A DNA stretch of 37,927 nt, taken from assembly GCA_030613025.1 (NCBI GenBank), contig JAUWMT010000028.1, positions 1 to 37,927 of the forward strand. Direction: 5' to 3'. This document shows positions 25,579-34,680 of the stretch, in pieces (position 1 is the stretch's first letter; the number at the start of each line of letters is the position of its first letter). This DNA is from Candidatus Cloacimonadota bacterium (lineage in GTDB: Bacteria; Cloacimonadota; Cloacimonadia; JGIOTU-2). Both the position numbers and the translations under genes were made by a program. The notes beneath the pieces are model-generated. The model was given only the letters and a program-made list of their open reading frames with translations. It was not told where the DNA came from and searched no databases.

Positions 25579-25655
25579 CAGCTAAGAGTGGCTAAAAGGC
25601 TTCGTTTCCATTCGCCCAAATTGTCATTCGGACAACTTCTTTTAGCCACGAAACT
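25579..25655 (+). other. Second attC-like site after the cupin gene
   Basis: CAGCTAAGA, then GTGGCTAAAAG (25588-25598) pairing perfectly with CTTTTAGCCAC (25639-25649); an inner stem TTGTC (25621-25625)/GACAA (25631-25635). The left end echoes AGCTAAC of the previous site; the right GTTR box is absent (GAAACTG), so the site may be inactive. Confidence 0.45.
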
Positions 25656-25747
25656 GTATATGAAATAAAATTTTTTCCTTTTGATTTTTCCTCAAGCTAC
25701 ATTTACTTAAATTTGAAATATATATGAATTTACTCTAAAAAGTGTGT

Positions 25748-25804
25748 GATTAGAAATATGTTAGAAAATACATCAAATATTTGGAAACCGATCCCCGTTA
25801 AATG
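25748..25804 (+). repeat. 57-nt dispersed repeat, copy 2 (partner 6540-6596)
   Basis: Starts GATTAGAAATATGTTAGAAA as at 6540 and runs into GGAAACCGATCCCCGTTAAATG. The 572-nt stretch 25548-26119 has no supported gene; it holds this repeat, two palindromes, a double hairpin and a CCTTCG..CGAAGG repeat near 25997-26036. Confidence 0.7.
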
Positions 25805-25830
25805 CTTTTATCTATTTTATTTCACTGGGA
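25792..25830. repeat. Palindrome copy with hybrid arms
   Basis: TCCCCGTTAAAT (25792-25803) faces ATTTCACTGGGA (25819-25830), so one T-C mismatch breaks the stem. It looks like the left arm of the 6584 copy joined to the right arm of the 6687 copy. Confidence 0.55.
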
Positions 25831-25856
25831 ACGGCTTCCAAGTTCAAGCAAGATAA

Positions 25857-25955
25857 ACCGTTGAAACGGTTAGTGGTTTGTCCTACTCCCTACCACCACT
25901 GGCTGACCTGATGAAATATCCTGCGGATTTCATAGGTTAAAAAGCCAGCGGTTAA
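25857..25955 (+). repeat. Double-hairpin repeat (AACCGTT..AACGGTT; CTGGCT..AGCCAG)
   Basis: AACCGTT-GAA-ACGGTT (25857-25872), then AGTGGT/ACCACT arms, then CTGGCT (25899-25904) with AGCCAG (25942-25947), ending in GCGGTTAATGAGA. Between the CTGGCT and AGCCAG arms sits another palindrome, ACCTGATGAAAT (25906-25917)/ATTTCATAGGT (25927-25937). Confidence 0.55.
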
Positions 25956-26119
25956 TGAGATACTTTAAGATCAGTAAGTTTCGTGATCCTTCGTGCCCTT
26001 CGCCTACCTTGTCGTAGTTTTAACGAAGGCAGGTGGCTTCATGTCAATTCTGTATTTTCCTTGACGATATTCTTTCCAAAATTCGATTGAATGAAATTTA
26101 TTTTATGGAGATAAAAACT

Positions 26120-28612
26120 ATGAAAAAAATTGTATTCTTTATTATACTCATCATTTCATTTTCCTCATTACTATTTGGAAATATTTCAATAGAACAATCG
26201 TTGATTGATACGCTAACTGTAAAAGCATATAAAAACATCAAACCGCTACCTGATGAAGTTCAGGGTATCTACAAATCCTACATAGAAAAATATCCCGATG
26301 GAATTATGGCGTACCTTATTTCAGCGGAAGGCAGTTCTATCCTCTGGGATGCAAACCCGGAAGATGTGCTTTCCAATTACATCGAACTAAAAAAACTGCT
26401 CGAGATGGAAAATTATGATTATTCGCCAGAATTCTTTCTTTCATACATTGCAAAGATAACAGCTTCCCACGAACGGATAACTCCATACCGAAAAGTTTTT
26501 GCCGATGCAGAATTGCTTTCTTATGTTACAAATTTTCCAGATGTAGAAGAGCGAGTAAGAGAAGTAAACCTGTGGTGCAGGGAGCGGATGACGTTTATTT
26601 CTACTTCCGGCAGGAATCAAAACCCTATAACTATTCAGCAGAAAAGCAATATCGGCAGATGCGGTGAGATGCAGGTATTTTTTATTTCTGCGTGCAGAAC
26701 AATAGGAATTCCTGCCAGACCTGCCTGGACGCCGTGGTGGGGACATATGGACAACAATCATGCCTGGACAGAAGTCTTCTTATATGGAAACTGGTATTAT
26801 GTGGGAGCTGCAGAACCGGATTATTATCTCAATTCCACCTGGTTTTCAAGTGCAGTGAACAAAGCTCTTCTCGTTCTTGCACGCAGCACTTTCCCGGACA
26901 GCACAGAAGAAGTAGTTGTAAGATCATCCAGAAATAATTATATAAACTCAACTTCGTTTTACCAGGATACAAGAAAAGTGAAATTTACAGTAGTTGATAG
27001 TACCGGCAATCCTGTTCCCAAAGCTGTGATAAATATTATGGCTTTCAACTTTTCCATGCTGCGCACTCTTCTGGGAATCAAAGTTGACAGCACCGGCACC
27101 AAAGAGCTTACCATCGGGAAAGGTGGTTTCCTGGCAATTGCACGTAAAGACAGTTTATTCGATTATCAAGTAATTCCTTTTGATGATGGCACTATTTCTA
27201 ATGAATTCCAGTTTACTTTGAAAGAACGAACATTGGAAAGTGAAGATATTGTTTTCCAGTTTCCTGATGTGAAAACAGAAAGAGAGAAAGAACCGGAATT
27301 CTTTAAGGAAAAGAAAAAGCTGACCGCAGAAAAATATAATGAAAGAATAAAGAATTTCCAGTCCACCCCCATCCCTGAATATGCTCCAGAAGCGGATTCC
27401 AACTTTGTGGAGATATTTGAAAATTGCAGGAATAACAAACAACCTCTCCTTGATTTTGTAGTTATCAACCCGGATATTCCGGAAATATTCTGGGAAAAAG
27501 TCGGTTCGATTGATGTGAAATTCTTCTGGGAAGCATCTGTAACTCAATGGCAGAATCTGTTTGATTTTTATATGGATATGGAAGATAAAGAGCTGTCGGA
27601 TACAAAGTGGAAAAACTTGCTTTCACCGAGTGTGTTTTACGAAGTGCTGCCGGATATCAGCGTTCCCAAACACCTTACAAAATGGAAAGATATTGCAGCA
27701 CAGGAAGCCATTCCGCAGGTTATTGAAGAGTTACACACCCTGTATAAGACCGAGGAAGATTCAGCTTCTGTTGGACTGCTTTCCCTGGATAAAATGTTGA
27801 AGGCAGAATTCCTGCAAGATTTCCAATTTATGACATTGAGTTGTTATGTTTTAAAGGCAAACTACATTCCTGCTCAATACACCCGCATTCCTTCCACTAT
27901 AATGGTGATGGCAGATTCGGTTTGGCAGAATTATGATGTGAAGGAAAACGATTTTGTGAAACCGCAGGAAGAAGAAATTAAATCGCTGGCTTTTATCGAA
28001 TTCAAGCTGGTTGATAAAGATTTTCTTCCCGTAACATTGAATCCAGATAATATCTCCGTCACTATATTCCAGAATGGAAGATTCTATCATAATGACCGTC
28101 AGCTCGATTATGATAAAGAAAACAGCACACTCTCCGGTGAATTGGAAAAAGGAGATTACTACGTTCAGTTAGGCATTCGGGAAAACAGTGAAACTACAAA
28201 AGTAAAACTAATTGCGCTTCATATCGATAAACAGTTGGAAATAAAGGAAACTCTTATCTTCAAAGGCTTTAAACGTGATTGGAAAAAAGCGGATAAGAAA
28301 TACATTGCATTTCTGGATTCGTTAAGAACTGAAGATGATGTCGATTATGTTATCCTGCTGGGAGATTATGATGATGAGCCAGTGCAGAGACTGGCAACCA
28401 AAACGCGTAGCAATCTTGAAGAACAGAAATTCGTCTGGATCGGGAAAAACGAACCGCCCGAAACTGTACCTGATTACAGAACTTCCGATGAATATGAAGA
28501 ATTCATGGAAGATAATCCTGAACTGAAACATCGTTTGATCACATTCTATTATGATTTGGAAAATGAGAAGTGGAAGATGTTCGAGGGCAATTGGGATTTG
28601 TTGTGTGAGTAG
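26120..28612 (+). CDS. Exported transglutaminase-like (protease-fold) protein
   Basis: I choose ATG 26120 (GGAG 8 nt upstream), which begins with a signal peptide (MKKIVFFIILIISFSSLLFG); the frame is open 29 codons further up but without signal or site. The 830-aa product has a transglutaminase-like domain at about 140-250 with the complete triad: C181 (NIGRCGEM), H214 (NNHAWTEVF) and D234 (AAEPDYY). A beta-sandwich, carboxypeptidase-regulatory-like segment follows (about 280-345; VVDSTGNPVPKAVINIMAFN), then about 480 residues of unknown fold. Likely periplasmic or surface-exposed peptidase/transglutaminase; substrate unknown. It stands alone between repeat-rich gaps. Confidence 0.85.
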   Translation: MKKIVFFIILIISFSSLLFGNISIEQSLIDTLTVKAYKNIKPLPDEVQGIYKSYIEKYPDGIMAYLISAEGSSILWDANPEDVLSNYIELKKLLEMENYDYSPEFFLSYIAKITASHERITPYRKVFADAELLSYVTNFPDVEERVREVNLWCRERMTFISTSGRNQNPITIQQKSNIGRCGEMQVFFISACRTIGIPARPAWTPWWGHMDNNHAWTEVFLYGNWYYVGAAEPDYYLNSTWFSSAVNKALLVLARSTFPDSTEEVVVRSSRNNYINSTSFYQDTRKVKFTVVDSTGNPVPKAVINIMAFNFSMLRTLLGIKVDSTGTKELTIGKGGFLAIARKDSLFDYQVIPFDDGTISNEFQFTLKERTLESEDIVFQFPDVKTEREKEPEFFKEKKKLTAEKYNERIKNFQSTPIPEYAPEADSNFVEIFENCRNNKQPLLDFVVINPDIPEIFWEKVGSIDVKFFWEASVTQWQNLFDFYMDMEDKELSDTKWKNLLSPSVFYEVLPDISVPKHLTKWKDIAAQEAIPQVIEELHTLYKTEEDSASVGLLSLDKMLKAEFLQDFQFMTLSCYVLKANYIPAQYTRIPSTIMVMADSVWQNYDVKENDFVKPQEEEIKSLAFIEFKLVDKDFLPVTLNPDNISVTIFQNGRFYHNDRQLDYDKENSTLSGELEKGDYYVQLGIRENSETTKVKLIALHIDKQLEIKETLIFKGFKRDWKKADKKYIAFLDSLRTEDDVDYVILLGDYDDEPVQRLATKTRSNLEEQKFVWIGKNEPPETVPDYRTSDEYEEFMEDNPELKHRLITFYYDLENEKWKMFEGNWDLLCE

Positions 28613-28688
28613 AGAATTCCCCACGGATTTGCACGGACGTACAAATGTTCATTTTTCATGGAAGTTTTTGAAATGTGAGAAAACTCCG

Positions 28689-28813
28689 TGCTCTCTGCCT
28701 GCCAAGGCGTAGCGGAGCGAAGACCGAAGTGAAACAAAGACGGACCTGTCACGTCGTCTTGTCTGGGCGTATCCGCCAGCTGGCGGAGAAGACTGAAATG
28801 AAATGAAGACGGA
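28689..28813. repeat. GC-rich intergenic repeat block
   Basis: Contains TGCCTGCCAAGGCGTAGCGG (28696-28715), two direct copies of AGACCGAAGTGAAACAAAGA+CGGA (28721-28744 and 28790-28813, about 20 of 24 identical) and a perfect 16-bp palindrome TCCGCCAGCTGGCGGA (28772-28787). A related GC-rich piece lies in inverted orientation at 940-970. The rest of 28613-29155 shows nothing I can support. Confidence 0.55.
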
Positions 28814-29155
28814 TGTTGAGTCTGGAAAATGCGCAAGATTGGAATCTTGCGTTACTTTTTTCCACCCCTTTATGGAATATTTTCCCACATCCTCTTTACT
28901 AATTCTTTAGCAGGGAGGAGTTGTTATACTGATTCAGGATTACCTGTACATACTTTATATATGCTGAGTGTGAAACACTCCAGAAACATAGTAAATGCAG
29001 AATATTTTATCAAACTTGAAAAAATAATCTATTATGAATGTAATATAGTTAAATTTCTTGACGCAGGAAAAGAAAAATAAATAAAAAACGCAATGGGAAA
29101 TAAAAAGCGATGAAAAAGAAAATATGAAAACAATTTTGAGATTGGCTGGTGGTAG

Positions 29156-29485
29156 ATGAAATTAGAAATTGTTTTTATTTTTGGTTTAATCATTGGAGCA
29201 GCTATAACAGCAATTGTAAACATTTTATTTACCCCTTTAAAAAGTTGGTTTAATTCTGTTGAAAAATTTGAATGTGATTTTAGAACCGCTAATGTTTTTA
29301 AGGTAGAAACACATCCAATTGTTGTTAAAAAGAAATTTGGTCAAACAAAACTCATAAATTGCTTTTGGTTTAGGCGAAAAGAATCTGAAATGAGAGAATA
29401 CGATGGAAAGAAATACTTATACTGTCCATTTGGCGAAAATTATGATCCTTCTATAAAAGAAGGGGGGAAATGTCCATTTTTTTAA
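29156..29485 (+). CDS. Small membrane-anchored hypothetical protein
   Basis: A 109-aa product with one N-terminal membrane helix (about 4-26, IVFIFGLIIGAAITAIVNIL), then a basic soluble part with several Cys (FECDF, INCFWF, YLYCPFG, GKCPFF), which might bind metal. No family recognised. GGTGG before the ATG is a weak ribosome site. It lies 93 nt upstream of the nuclease-helicase gene on the same strand and shares its AT-rich base use, so it may belong to the same acquired segment. Confidence 0.5.
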   Translation: MKLEIVFIFGLIIGAAITAIVNILFTPLKSWFNSVEKFECDFRTANVFKVETHPIVVKKKFGQTKLINCFWFRRKESEMREYDGKKYLYCPFGENYDPSIKEGGKCPFF

Positions 29486-29578
29486 TCTGTACTATAACAT
29501 CGTGTCTGAAATAATAGGCAATCCCTCGACACATTACATACAATTTACTTAATTGAAAAAAATTAGGAGAACAAATAG

Positions 29579-32500
29579 TTGAAAAAGAGGCAAATGCAAG
29601 CTGGTTTTGTACTTAAATCAGTTTTTGATTCGTTAAAAAATTTGGATCCAAATATTTCAATTAATTCGATTTTCAAATATCTTTCTACTTTCAATATTTC
29701 TTATGATTTTGATGAAATAGAAAATTATGATTCTACAAATGCAGTTCTTAATAATATAATCTCTCGAGGGTTACCTACTTTTCCATCAATTTTTGTAGAA
29801 GATACATTTATAGAAAAACTTAAATTCGGAAAAAAATCATTTTCTGATAGAACTGGTGATATCAGATATCAATATAATGATAAGTTTTCTGAAATGTTAG
29901 ATTTAATTTACCAAAGTTTATTTATTATAGAACCAAGAATTGACAAAACTTATAAAACATCATTTGAGTATAATCCCATGGAGGAAAATATAGGAAGTGA
30001 ATATGAAGAAATATTCTTTCATAAAATACTATCTGATGAATTTGGTGAATATTGCAAACAATGTATTGAAACACAAAGAGATATTAATTCCATCTTGAAT
30101 ATCTCTGAAGAAATAAAAAACAAATTCCATGATCAGAGATTTGATTTTTCTTTCCGATTTCCACATTCTTCCAATTTTAGAGATGGGTTAGTAGTTGAAA
30201 TTGACGGTTCACAACATGAAGAAGAACCTCAAAAAACTTTAGATAGAAAGCGCGATGAAGCTGTTGAAAAAAATAATTGGAATAAAACAATAAGAATTAA
30301 AACGTCTGAAATTCAAGGTGTTATTGAAAAAGAAAAAATTGAATCAATAAAAAGTTTTTTGGAGCATCCTTATACAAAAAAACTAAAAGAAAATTATGAA
30401 AATAAAATTTGGGAGAAGGAGTGGGGTCTTGAAGCTCTCCAGTTTGCTTTAACTCCGATTGCAATTGCAAGAATACAGAAGACACTCATTTTTCTTATTA
30501 ATTCAAATATTCTAAATATGAATGCAAAAAAATGGAACATTGCAATATTGGAGAGAGATGTACCTTGTGGTTTTTTAGCAATTGAAGATTTCAAAAATTT
30601 GATTAATAACTTATTTAATTTAGAGGGAAAAGGGAAATCACTTCCAAAAATTAATTTAAGAATTTATAATACAGAAGAATTTTCTCAATGCCAGTTGAAT
30701 AATAAAATTGAAATAGAAACTTTAAATAAAACTATTAAACAATTTAGAGCAGATGTTGTTTTGGATGTTTCAACCTTACAACGATTGGGCTTTTATAAAG
30801 CAGAAAAAGAGTTTGAAGAAAAGGTTAATTATAAACACAAAGTTATTATAAGATCAATTCATTCAATTTCCTATAAAGAACAGCGAAAAGTTATTTCTGC
30901 AAAACCATTAAAATATAAAATCGGTAAAGATGGACAACCAAAGGAATTAGTTTACTTTTTACAAAATATATTCAGGAAAGAATGTTTTAGAGAAGGACAG
31001 GTCAAAATTTTAAGAAGATCTTTAAATCTGAAGGATGTTATTGCTCTATTACCAACAGGTGCTGGAAAATCACTCACATACCAGCTTTCTGCATTACTGC
31101 AACCAGGAATTGTTATTATAGTTGATCCACTAAAATCATTAATGCGTGACCAAAATGATAATCTAATTTCCTATGGTATTGATTCTACAGTTTTTATAAA
31201 CTCATCATTAAAAGCGAGTGAACGTAAAATTGCGACTGAAAATATGATTAATGGTTTATACCAATTTGTTTTCATATCACCTGAAAGATTTCAAATAGCT
31301 GAATTTCGATTATATTTAGAGAAAATGGGAAGAAATTATTTCACCTATTGTGTTGTAGATGAAGCTCATTGCGTATCTGAATGGGGACATGATTTTAGAA
31401 CTGCCTATTTAAGATTAGGTAAGAATTCAAGAAAATACTGTAACGCGTTGAATTCTGAAGATGAACTAAAGAATGAAGTTCCTATTATTGCACTTACGGG
31501 GACAGCTTCATTTGATGTATTAAAAGATGTTAGAATTGAACTTGATTTAGATGAATTTGACGAAGAACTAATAATTAGTCCGTCAAAATATGAAAGAAGC
31601 GAACTTGAATTTAGAGTCATCAAAGCTGATGATATAGCAAGAAATATTATATTAAAAATTGAAATAAAAAAAGCAGTCGCTAATAAGAAACAAGATAAAT
31701 TATTTGAGATTCTTAATGATCTACCTAATCAGAAATGGGAAAATGAGAAATATGAAAATCTCAATGAATTCTTTGATCAAAATTTGGAATATAAGAATTC
31801 AGGAATAGTATTTTGTCCACATGCTACGGATAAATTTGGTGTTAAGGAAATTTATGATAATTTTATAAACAGAAATAAAGAGTTTGAAGATATTACTGGC
31901 TACTATGCAAGCAAACTTTCTAATGAAATTAATTTGGAAGAAATCCAAGATCAGTTCAAAAAAGACGAATTATTGTTATTAATTTCAACAAATGCTTTTG
32001 GTATGGGAATTGATAAACCGAATATTAGATTCACAATTCATTTTAATATGCCTCAATCAATAGAATCATTTTATCAGGAAGCAGGAAGAGCGGGAAGAGA
32101 TAAACTTAAAGCTTATAATTATATCATTTATTCTGATAAACAAATTAATGAAAGATTCCGTGATAAAGAAGAAACACATACCGTTGATAAAAGTTTAATG
32201 CTTTCCTTTTTTTATAATTCTTTTCGTGGAGAAGAGAAGGAAAAAATCATTTTACATAATCTATTCGATAAAATTACCTATCCTGATAAAAGAAATATTG
32301 ATTATTTAAATGAATTAGTTGAAGAAAATTTTGACGTAGATTTTATATTAAAGATTTGGTTTGGTAATAAATACATTAATAAAAAAATTGGTGCATTTAA
32401 TAATTGGCTTTATATCAATACGTATAATAATAAAAGCTACGGTTTTATAGATTTATATGAAGAAGCTTGTAGGTTTGAATACAAGGATAAAGATAAGTTT

Positions 32501-33706
32501 TTACAGAATGACGAAGAAGCTTTGATCTTCGTGAATAGAGTTTATAATTTTCTAAAAAAACAAAAAACAAGTAATGACCCAAACAATGATTTTTCTTTCA
32601 GAGAATGGATTAATTCACGGGAAACTAATCCTTCAATAAAAGGTGTTGAAAGAACACTACGTGGCTTGAAGTTAAATGAGAAACATGAACTTAATATTGG
32701 TTTTAAAAATAAAAATTTTCAAGAAGTAGCAGAAATTTTAGGAAAAAATGATACAGCTTGGGATGAAGATCTTGTATCTGAAGCAAATGGATATGCATTT
32801 AAATTTAGTAATTTTATAGAAAATCTGAAACGAGTTTACAAGAAAAAAACTAGAGTTAAATTAAAGTTGTATTCAGACAAAATAGATATATTAAAAAAAC
32901 TGTTTAAACATATTAGAGATGAAAGTGATACTTTTAAAGCAGTTTATCGTTTATCAATTATTGGAGTTATTGATGATTATGAAGTTGACTACAAATACAA
33001 AATCATTAAGATCACAATTTCTAAAAAAACAGATGAAGAATATATTAAAAACGTTATAAAGTATGTAGCAAAATATGCAATTAAAGATGAAATAAACAAA
33101 GTGAAACAAGATATTTTAGATGCTGAAGGAAACACTGTTTTACAAAAATGTTGCAATTATCTTGTGGATTATGTCTATAAAACTATTGCTAAGAAAAGAA
33201 AAAATGCAATTAATACTATGGAGGAAGCCATTGTTAATGGTTTCGAGAATTTAGATTATTTTAAATCTCAGATCAATACATATTTCGACTCAAAATATCT
33301 ACCTGAATTATTAAAATCATTTAAAGAAAACAAAATTGAAACTGTTTGGTATTTTATCACAGAAGCTAATGATCTTAATTCCTTAAAACATTTAGAAGGT
33401 GCTTGTAGAAGACTTTTGGATGATAATCCTGATAGCCCTGTTTTGCTTTTACTGCGCTCTTATAGTAGGTTTTTACTTGATATAAATATTGAACAAACTA
33501 AACTTGATTTTACTAAAGCATGGGATTTGTTGAAAGAACAAAAAAGCTGGAATAGGAATGAATATGTAAAAAAAATTTCAAAATTTTATGACTATATAAT
33601 ACAATTTGATAAAAGTATGGAAGGATATTTAAACCCAATATTGTTTAATGAACATAATAATTGGTTAAAAGAATTTAATAAAAAAATATTAGAAGGAGTT
33701 TTATAA
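29579..33706 (+). CDS. Nuclease-RecQ-like helicase fusion, putative phage-defence protein
   Basis: A 1375-aa protein. The start is TTG 29579, chosen because AGGAGA lies 8 nt upstream; ATG 29594 is the alternative. Residues about 140-250 form a PD-(D/E)XK-like, Vsr/DUF559-style nuclease: EEIFF (143), FDF (D189), VVEIDGSQH (E207, D209, H213), DRKRDEA (222-228), then IRIKTSEI. Residues about 455-860 are a superfamily-2 helicase of RecQ type: LPTGAGKSLT (Walker A, K497), DPLKSLMRDQ, VVDEAHCVSEWGHDF (DEAH 594-597 with RecQ aromatic loop), ALTGTA (638-643), GIVFCPHATD, STNAFGMGIDKP and QEAGRAGRD (833-841). No RecQ zinc-binding Cys cluster or HRDC domain is evident; the last 500 residues are unassigned. 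The stop overlaps the next gene (TAATG). Very AT-rich codon use unlike typA. Probably nucleic-acid-targeting defence; not matched to a named system. Confidence 0.8.
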   Translation: MKKRQMQAGFVLKSVFDSLKNLDPNISINSIFKYLSTFNISYDFDEIENYDSTNAVLNNIISRGLPTFPSIFVEDTFIEKLKFGKKSFSDRTGDIRYQYNDKFSEMLDLIYQSLFIIEPRIDKTYKTSFEYNPMEENIGSEYEEIFFHKILSDEFGEYCKQCIETQRDINSILNISEEIKNKFHDQRFDFSFRFPHSSNFRDGLVVEIDGSQHEEEPQKTLDRKRDEAVEKNNWNKTIRIKTSEIQGVIEKEKIESIKSFLEHPYTKKLKENYENKIWEKEWGLEALQFALTPIAIARIQKTLIFLINSNILNMNAKKWNIAILERDVPCGFLAIEDFKNLINNLFNLEGKGKSLPKINLRIYNTEEFSQCQLNNKIEIETLNKTIKQFRADVVLDVSTLQRLGFYKAEKEFEEKVNYKHKVIIRSIHSISYKEQRKVISAKPLKYKIGKDGQPKELVYFLQNIFRKECFREGQVKILRRSLNLKDVIALLPTGAGKSLTYQLSALLQPGIVIIVDPLKSLMRDQNDNLISYGIDSTVFINSSLKASERKIATENMINGLYQFVFISPERFQIAEFRLYLEKMGRNYFTYCVVDEAHCVSEWGHDFRTAYLRLGKNSRKYCNALNSEDELKNEVPIIALTGTASFDVLKDVRIELDLDEFDEELIISPSKYERSELEFRVIKADDIARNIILKIEIKKAVANKKQDKLFEILNDLPNQKWENEKYENLNEFFDQNLEYKNSGIVFCPHATDKFGVKEIYDNFINRNKEFEDITGYYASKLSNEINLEEIQDQFKKDELLLLISTNAFGMGIDKPNIRFTIHFNMPQSIESFYQEAGRAGRDKLKAYNYIIYSDKQINERFRDKEETHTVDKSLMLSFFYNSFRGEEKEKIILHNLFDKITYPDKRNIDYLNELVEENFDVDFILKIWFGNKYINKKIGAFNNWLYINTYNNKSYGFIDLYEEACRFEYKDKDKFLQNDEEALIFVNRVYNFLKKQKTSNDPNNDFSFREWINSRETNPSIKGVERTLRGLKLNEKHELNIGFKNKNFQEVAEILGKNDTAWDEDLVSEANGYAFKFSNFIENLKRVYKKKTRVKLKLYSDKIDILKKLFKHIRDESDTFKAVYRLSIIGVIDDYEVDYKYKIIKITISKKTDEEYIKNVIKYVAKYAIKDEINKVKQDILDAEGNTVLQKCCNYLVDYVYKTIAKKRKNAINTMEEAIVNGFENLDYFKSQINTYFDSKYLPELLKSFKENKIETVWYFITEANDLNSLKHLEGACRRLLDDNPDSPVLLLLRSYSRFLLDINIEQTKLDFTKAWDLLKEQKSWNRNEYVKKISKFYDYIIQFDKSMEGYLNPILFNEHNNWLKEFNKKILEGVL

Positions 33707-34434
33707 TGCCCGAAACAAGTAAAATAAATAAAATCCTAATTGAGTTACAAGAAGAATTAGAGAAAATTAAAACAGCTGCAGAGTTGATTGAAGTTGCAAA
33801 AAATTCAAATGATAAGATATTAAAAGATTCAACTAATGCTTTTAATGAAATCATGCATAGCTCTGAAGAAAATATTGAGAAACTCTCAAATAGTGCACAG
33901 AAAACAATATCTGAATCTCAAGGAGTATTTCTAAAATCAATAGATGCTGCTAATAAAACAATTATTGAAACTCAAGATACGTTTGAAAAAGGGTTTGGAA
34001 AAATCAGAGAAAAAGCGGATATTTTGTTGAAAGAATCTAAAGAGATGATTGATCTAACTCAGAAATTTACAGATCTAACAATAAAAGAATCTAAAGAACT
34101 AAATAGATCTTCGCAGGATTTAAAACAAGCTGCAAATGAGCTTCTTGATGAGATTAAGAAAATTAATTTCCCTGTTAAATTCGAAAAAATGGATTTAACT
34201 TTAAGTGGTATCTCTACAAGCATTCAGAACATTTTTGGCAGGTTTGAAACTTTTGAGAGAAACTTTAAAGATGAGATTAAGAACAAGTTTGATAAATTGC
34301 ATGAGTTAAGGTTGAATCAAAATAAGAAGATTAAATTATCTTTGAGAATAAACAGGATAATAATCATAATAGCATCCATAATTATAATTGGATTAAATTA
34401 TGATAACATAAGGACCATAATATCGTTATTCTAA
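33706..34434 (+). CDS. Tail-anchored coiled-coil membrane protein, partner of the helicase
   Basis: A 242-aa protein that is almost all long amphipathic helix (about 1-205; heptad-like ELQEELEKIKTAAELIEVA, repeated KESKEM/KESKEL segments), then a basic stretch (KKIKLSLRINR) and a single hydrophobic helix (about 218-232), leaving only about ten residues outside. This suggests a C-terminally anchored inner-membrane coiled coil facing the cytoplasm. Its ATG shares one base with the helicase stop (TAATG), with AGAAGGAG upstream, so expression is tightly coupled. A membrane sensor or effector for the helicase is a reasonable guess. No family recognised. Confidence 0.75.
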   Translation: MPETSKINKILIELQEELEKIKTAAELIEVAKNSNDKILKDSTNAFNEIMHSSEENIEKLSNSAQKTISESQGVFLKSIDAANKTIIETQDTFEKGFGKIREKADILLKESKEMIDLTQKFTDLTIKESKELNRSSQDLKQAANELLDEIKKINFPVKFEKMDLTLSGISTSIQNIFGRFETFERNFKDEIKNKFDKLHELRLNQNKKIKLSLRINRIIIIIASIIIIGLNYDNIRTIISLF

Positions 34435-34596
34435 ATATAGTTGATCAGGGAGCTTTTTCTAATTCCTCAAAATCCTGAAACAAGTTTGTGAAGTAATATC
34501 CATCACATAATCCCACCAATCTCTCAAATACATTGACTCTAAAACTACTGAATTTTCATAAGGCAACTTTGTTGCAACAAATAACAAAAGAAATAA

Positions 34597-34680
34597 TCAT
34601 GAAATGAAGAATAATGAAAAAAATTAAAAATATCGCTATCATCGCTCATGTTGACCACGGCAAGACCACTCTTGTAGATG
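34597..34680 (+). repeat. Direct repeat of the typA leader and first 22 codons (copy 1; copy 2 at 35917-36000)
   Basis: From TCATGAAATGAAGAATAATG onward the two copies are identical for 58 nt and then differ at three third-codon positions only up to codon 22. Offset is exactly 1320 bp. The copies bracket the HTH-nucleotidyltransferase/HEPN gene pair. Confidence 0.85.

Noticed and set aside
28829..29080. 83-codon plus-strand frame
   Set aside because: Starts in the repeat block, lacks a ribosome site and resembles no family.
34438..34540. Minus-strand tail encoding NVFERLVGLCDGYYF and then LEKAP stop
   Set aside because: It reads like a gene 3' end, but it has a stop upstream, is about 33 codons long and I recognise no family; too weak to list as a pseudogene.
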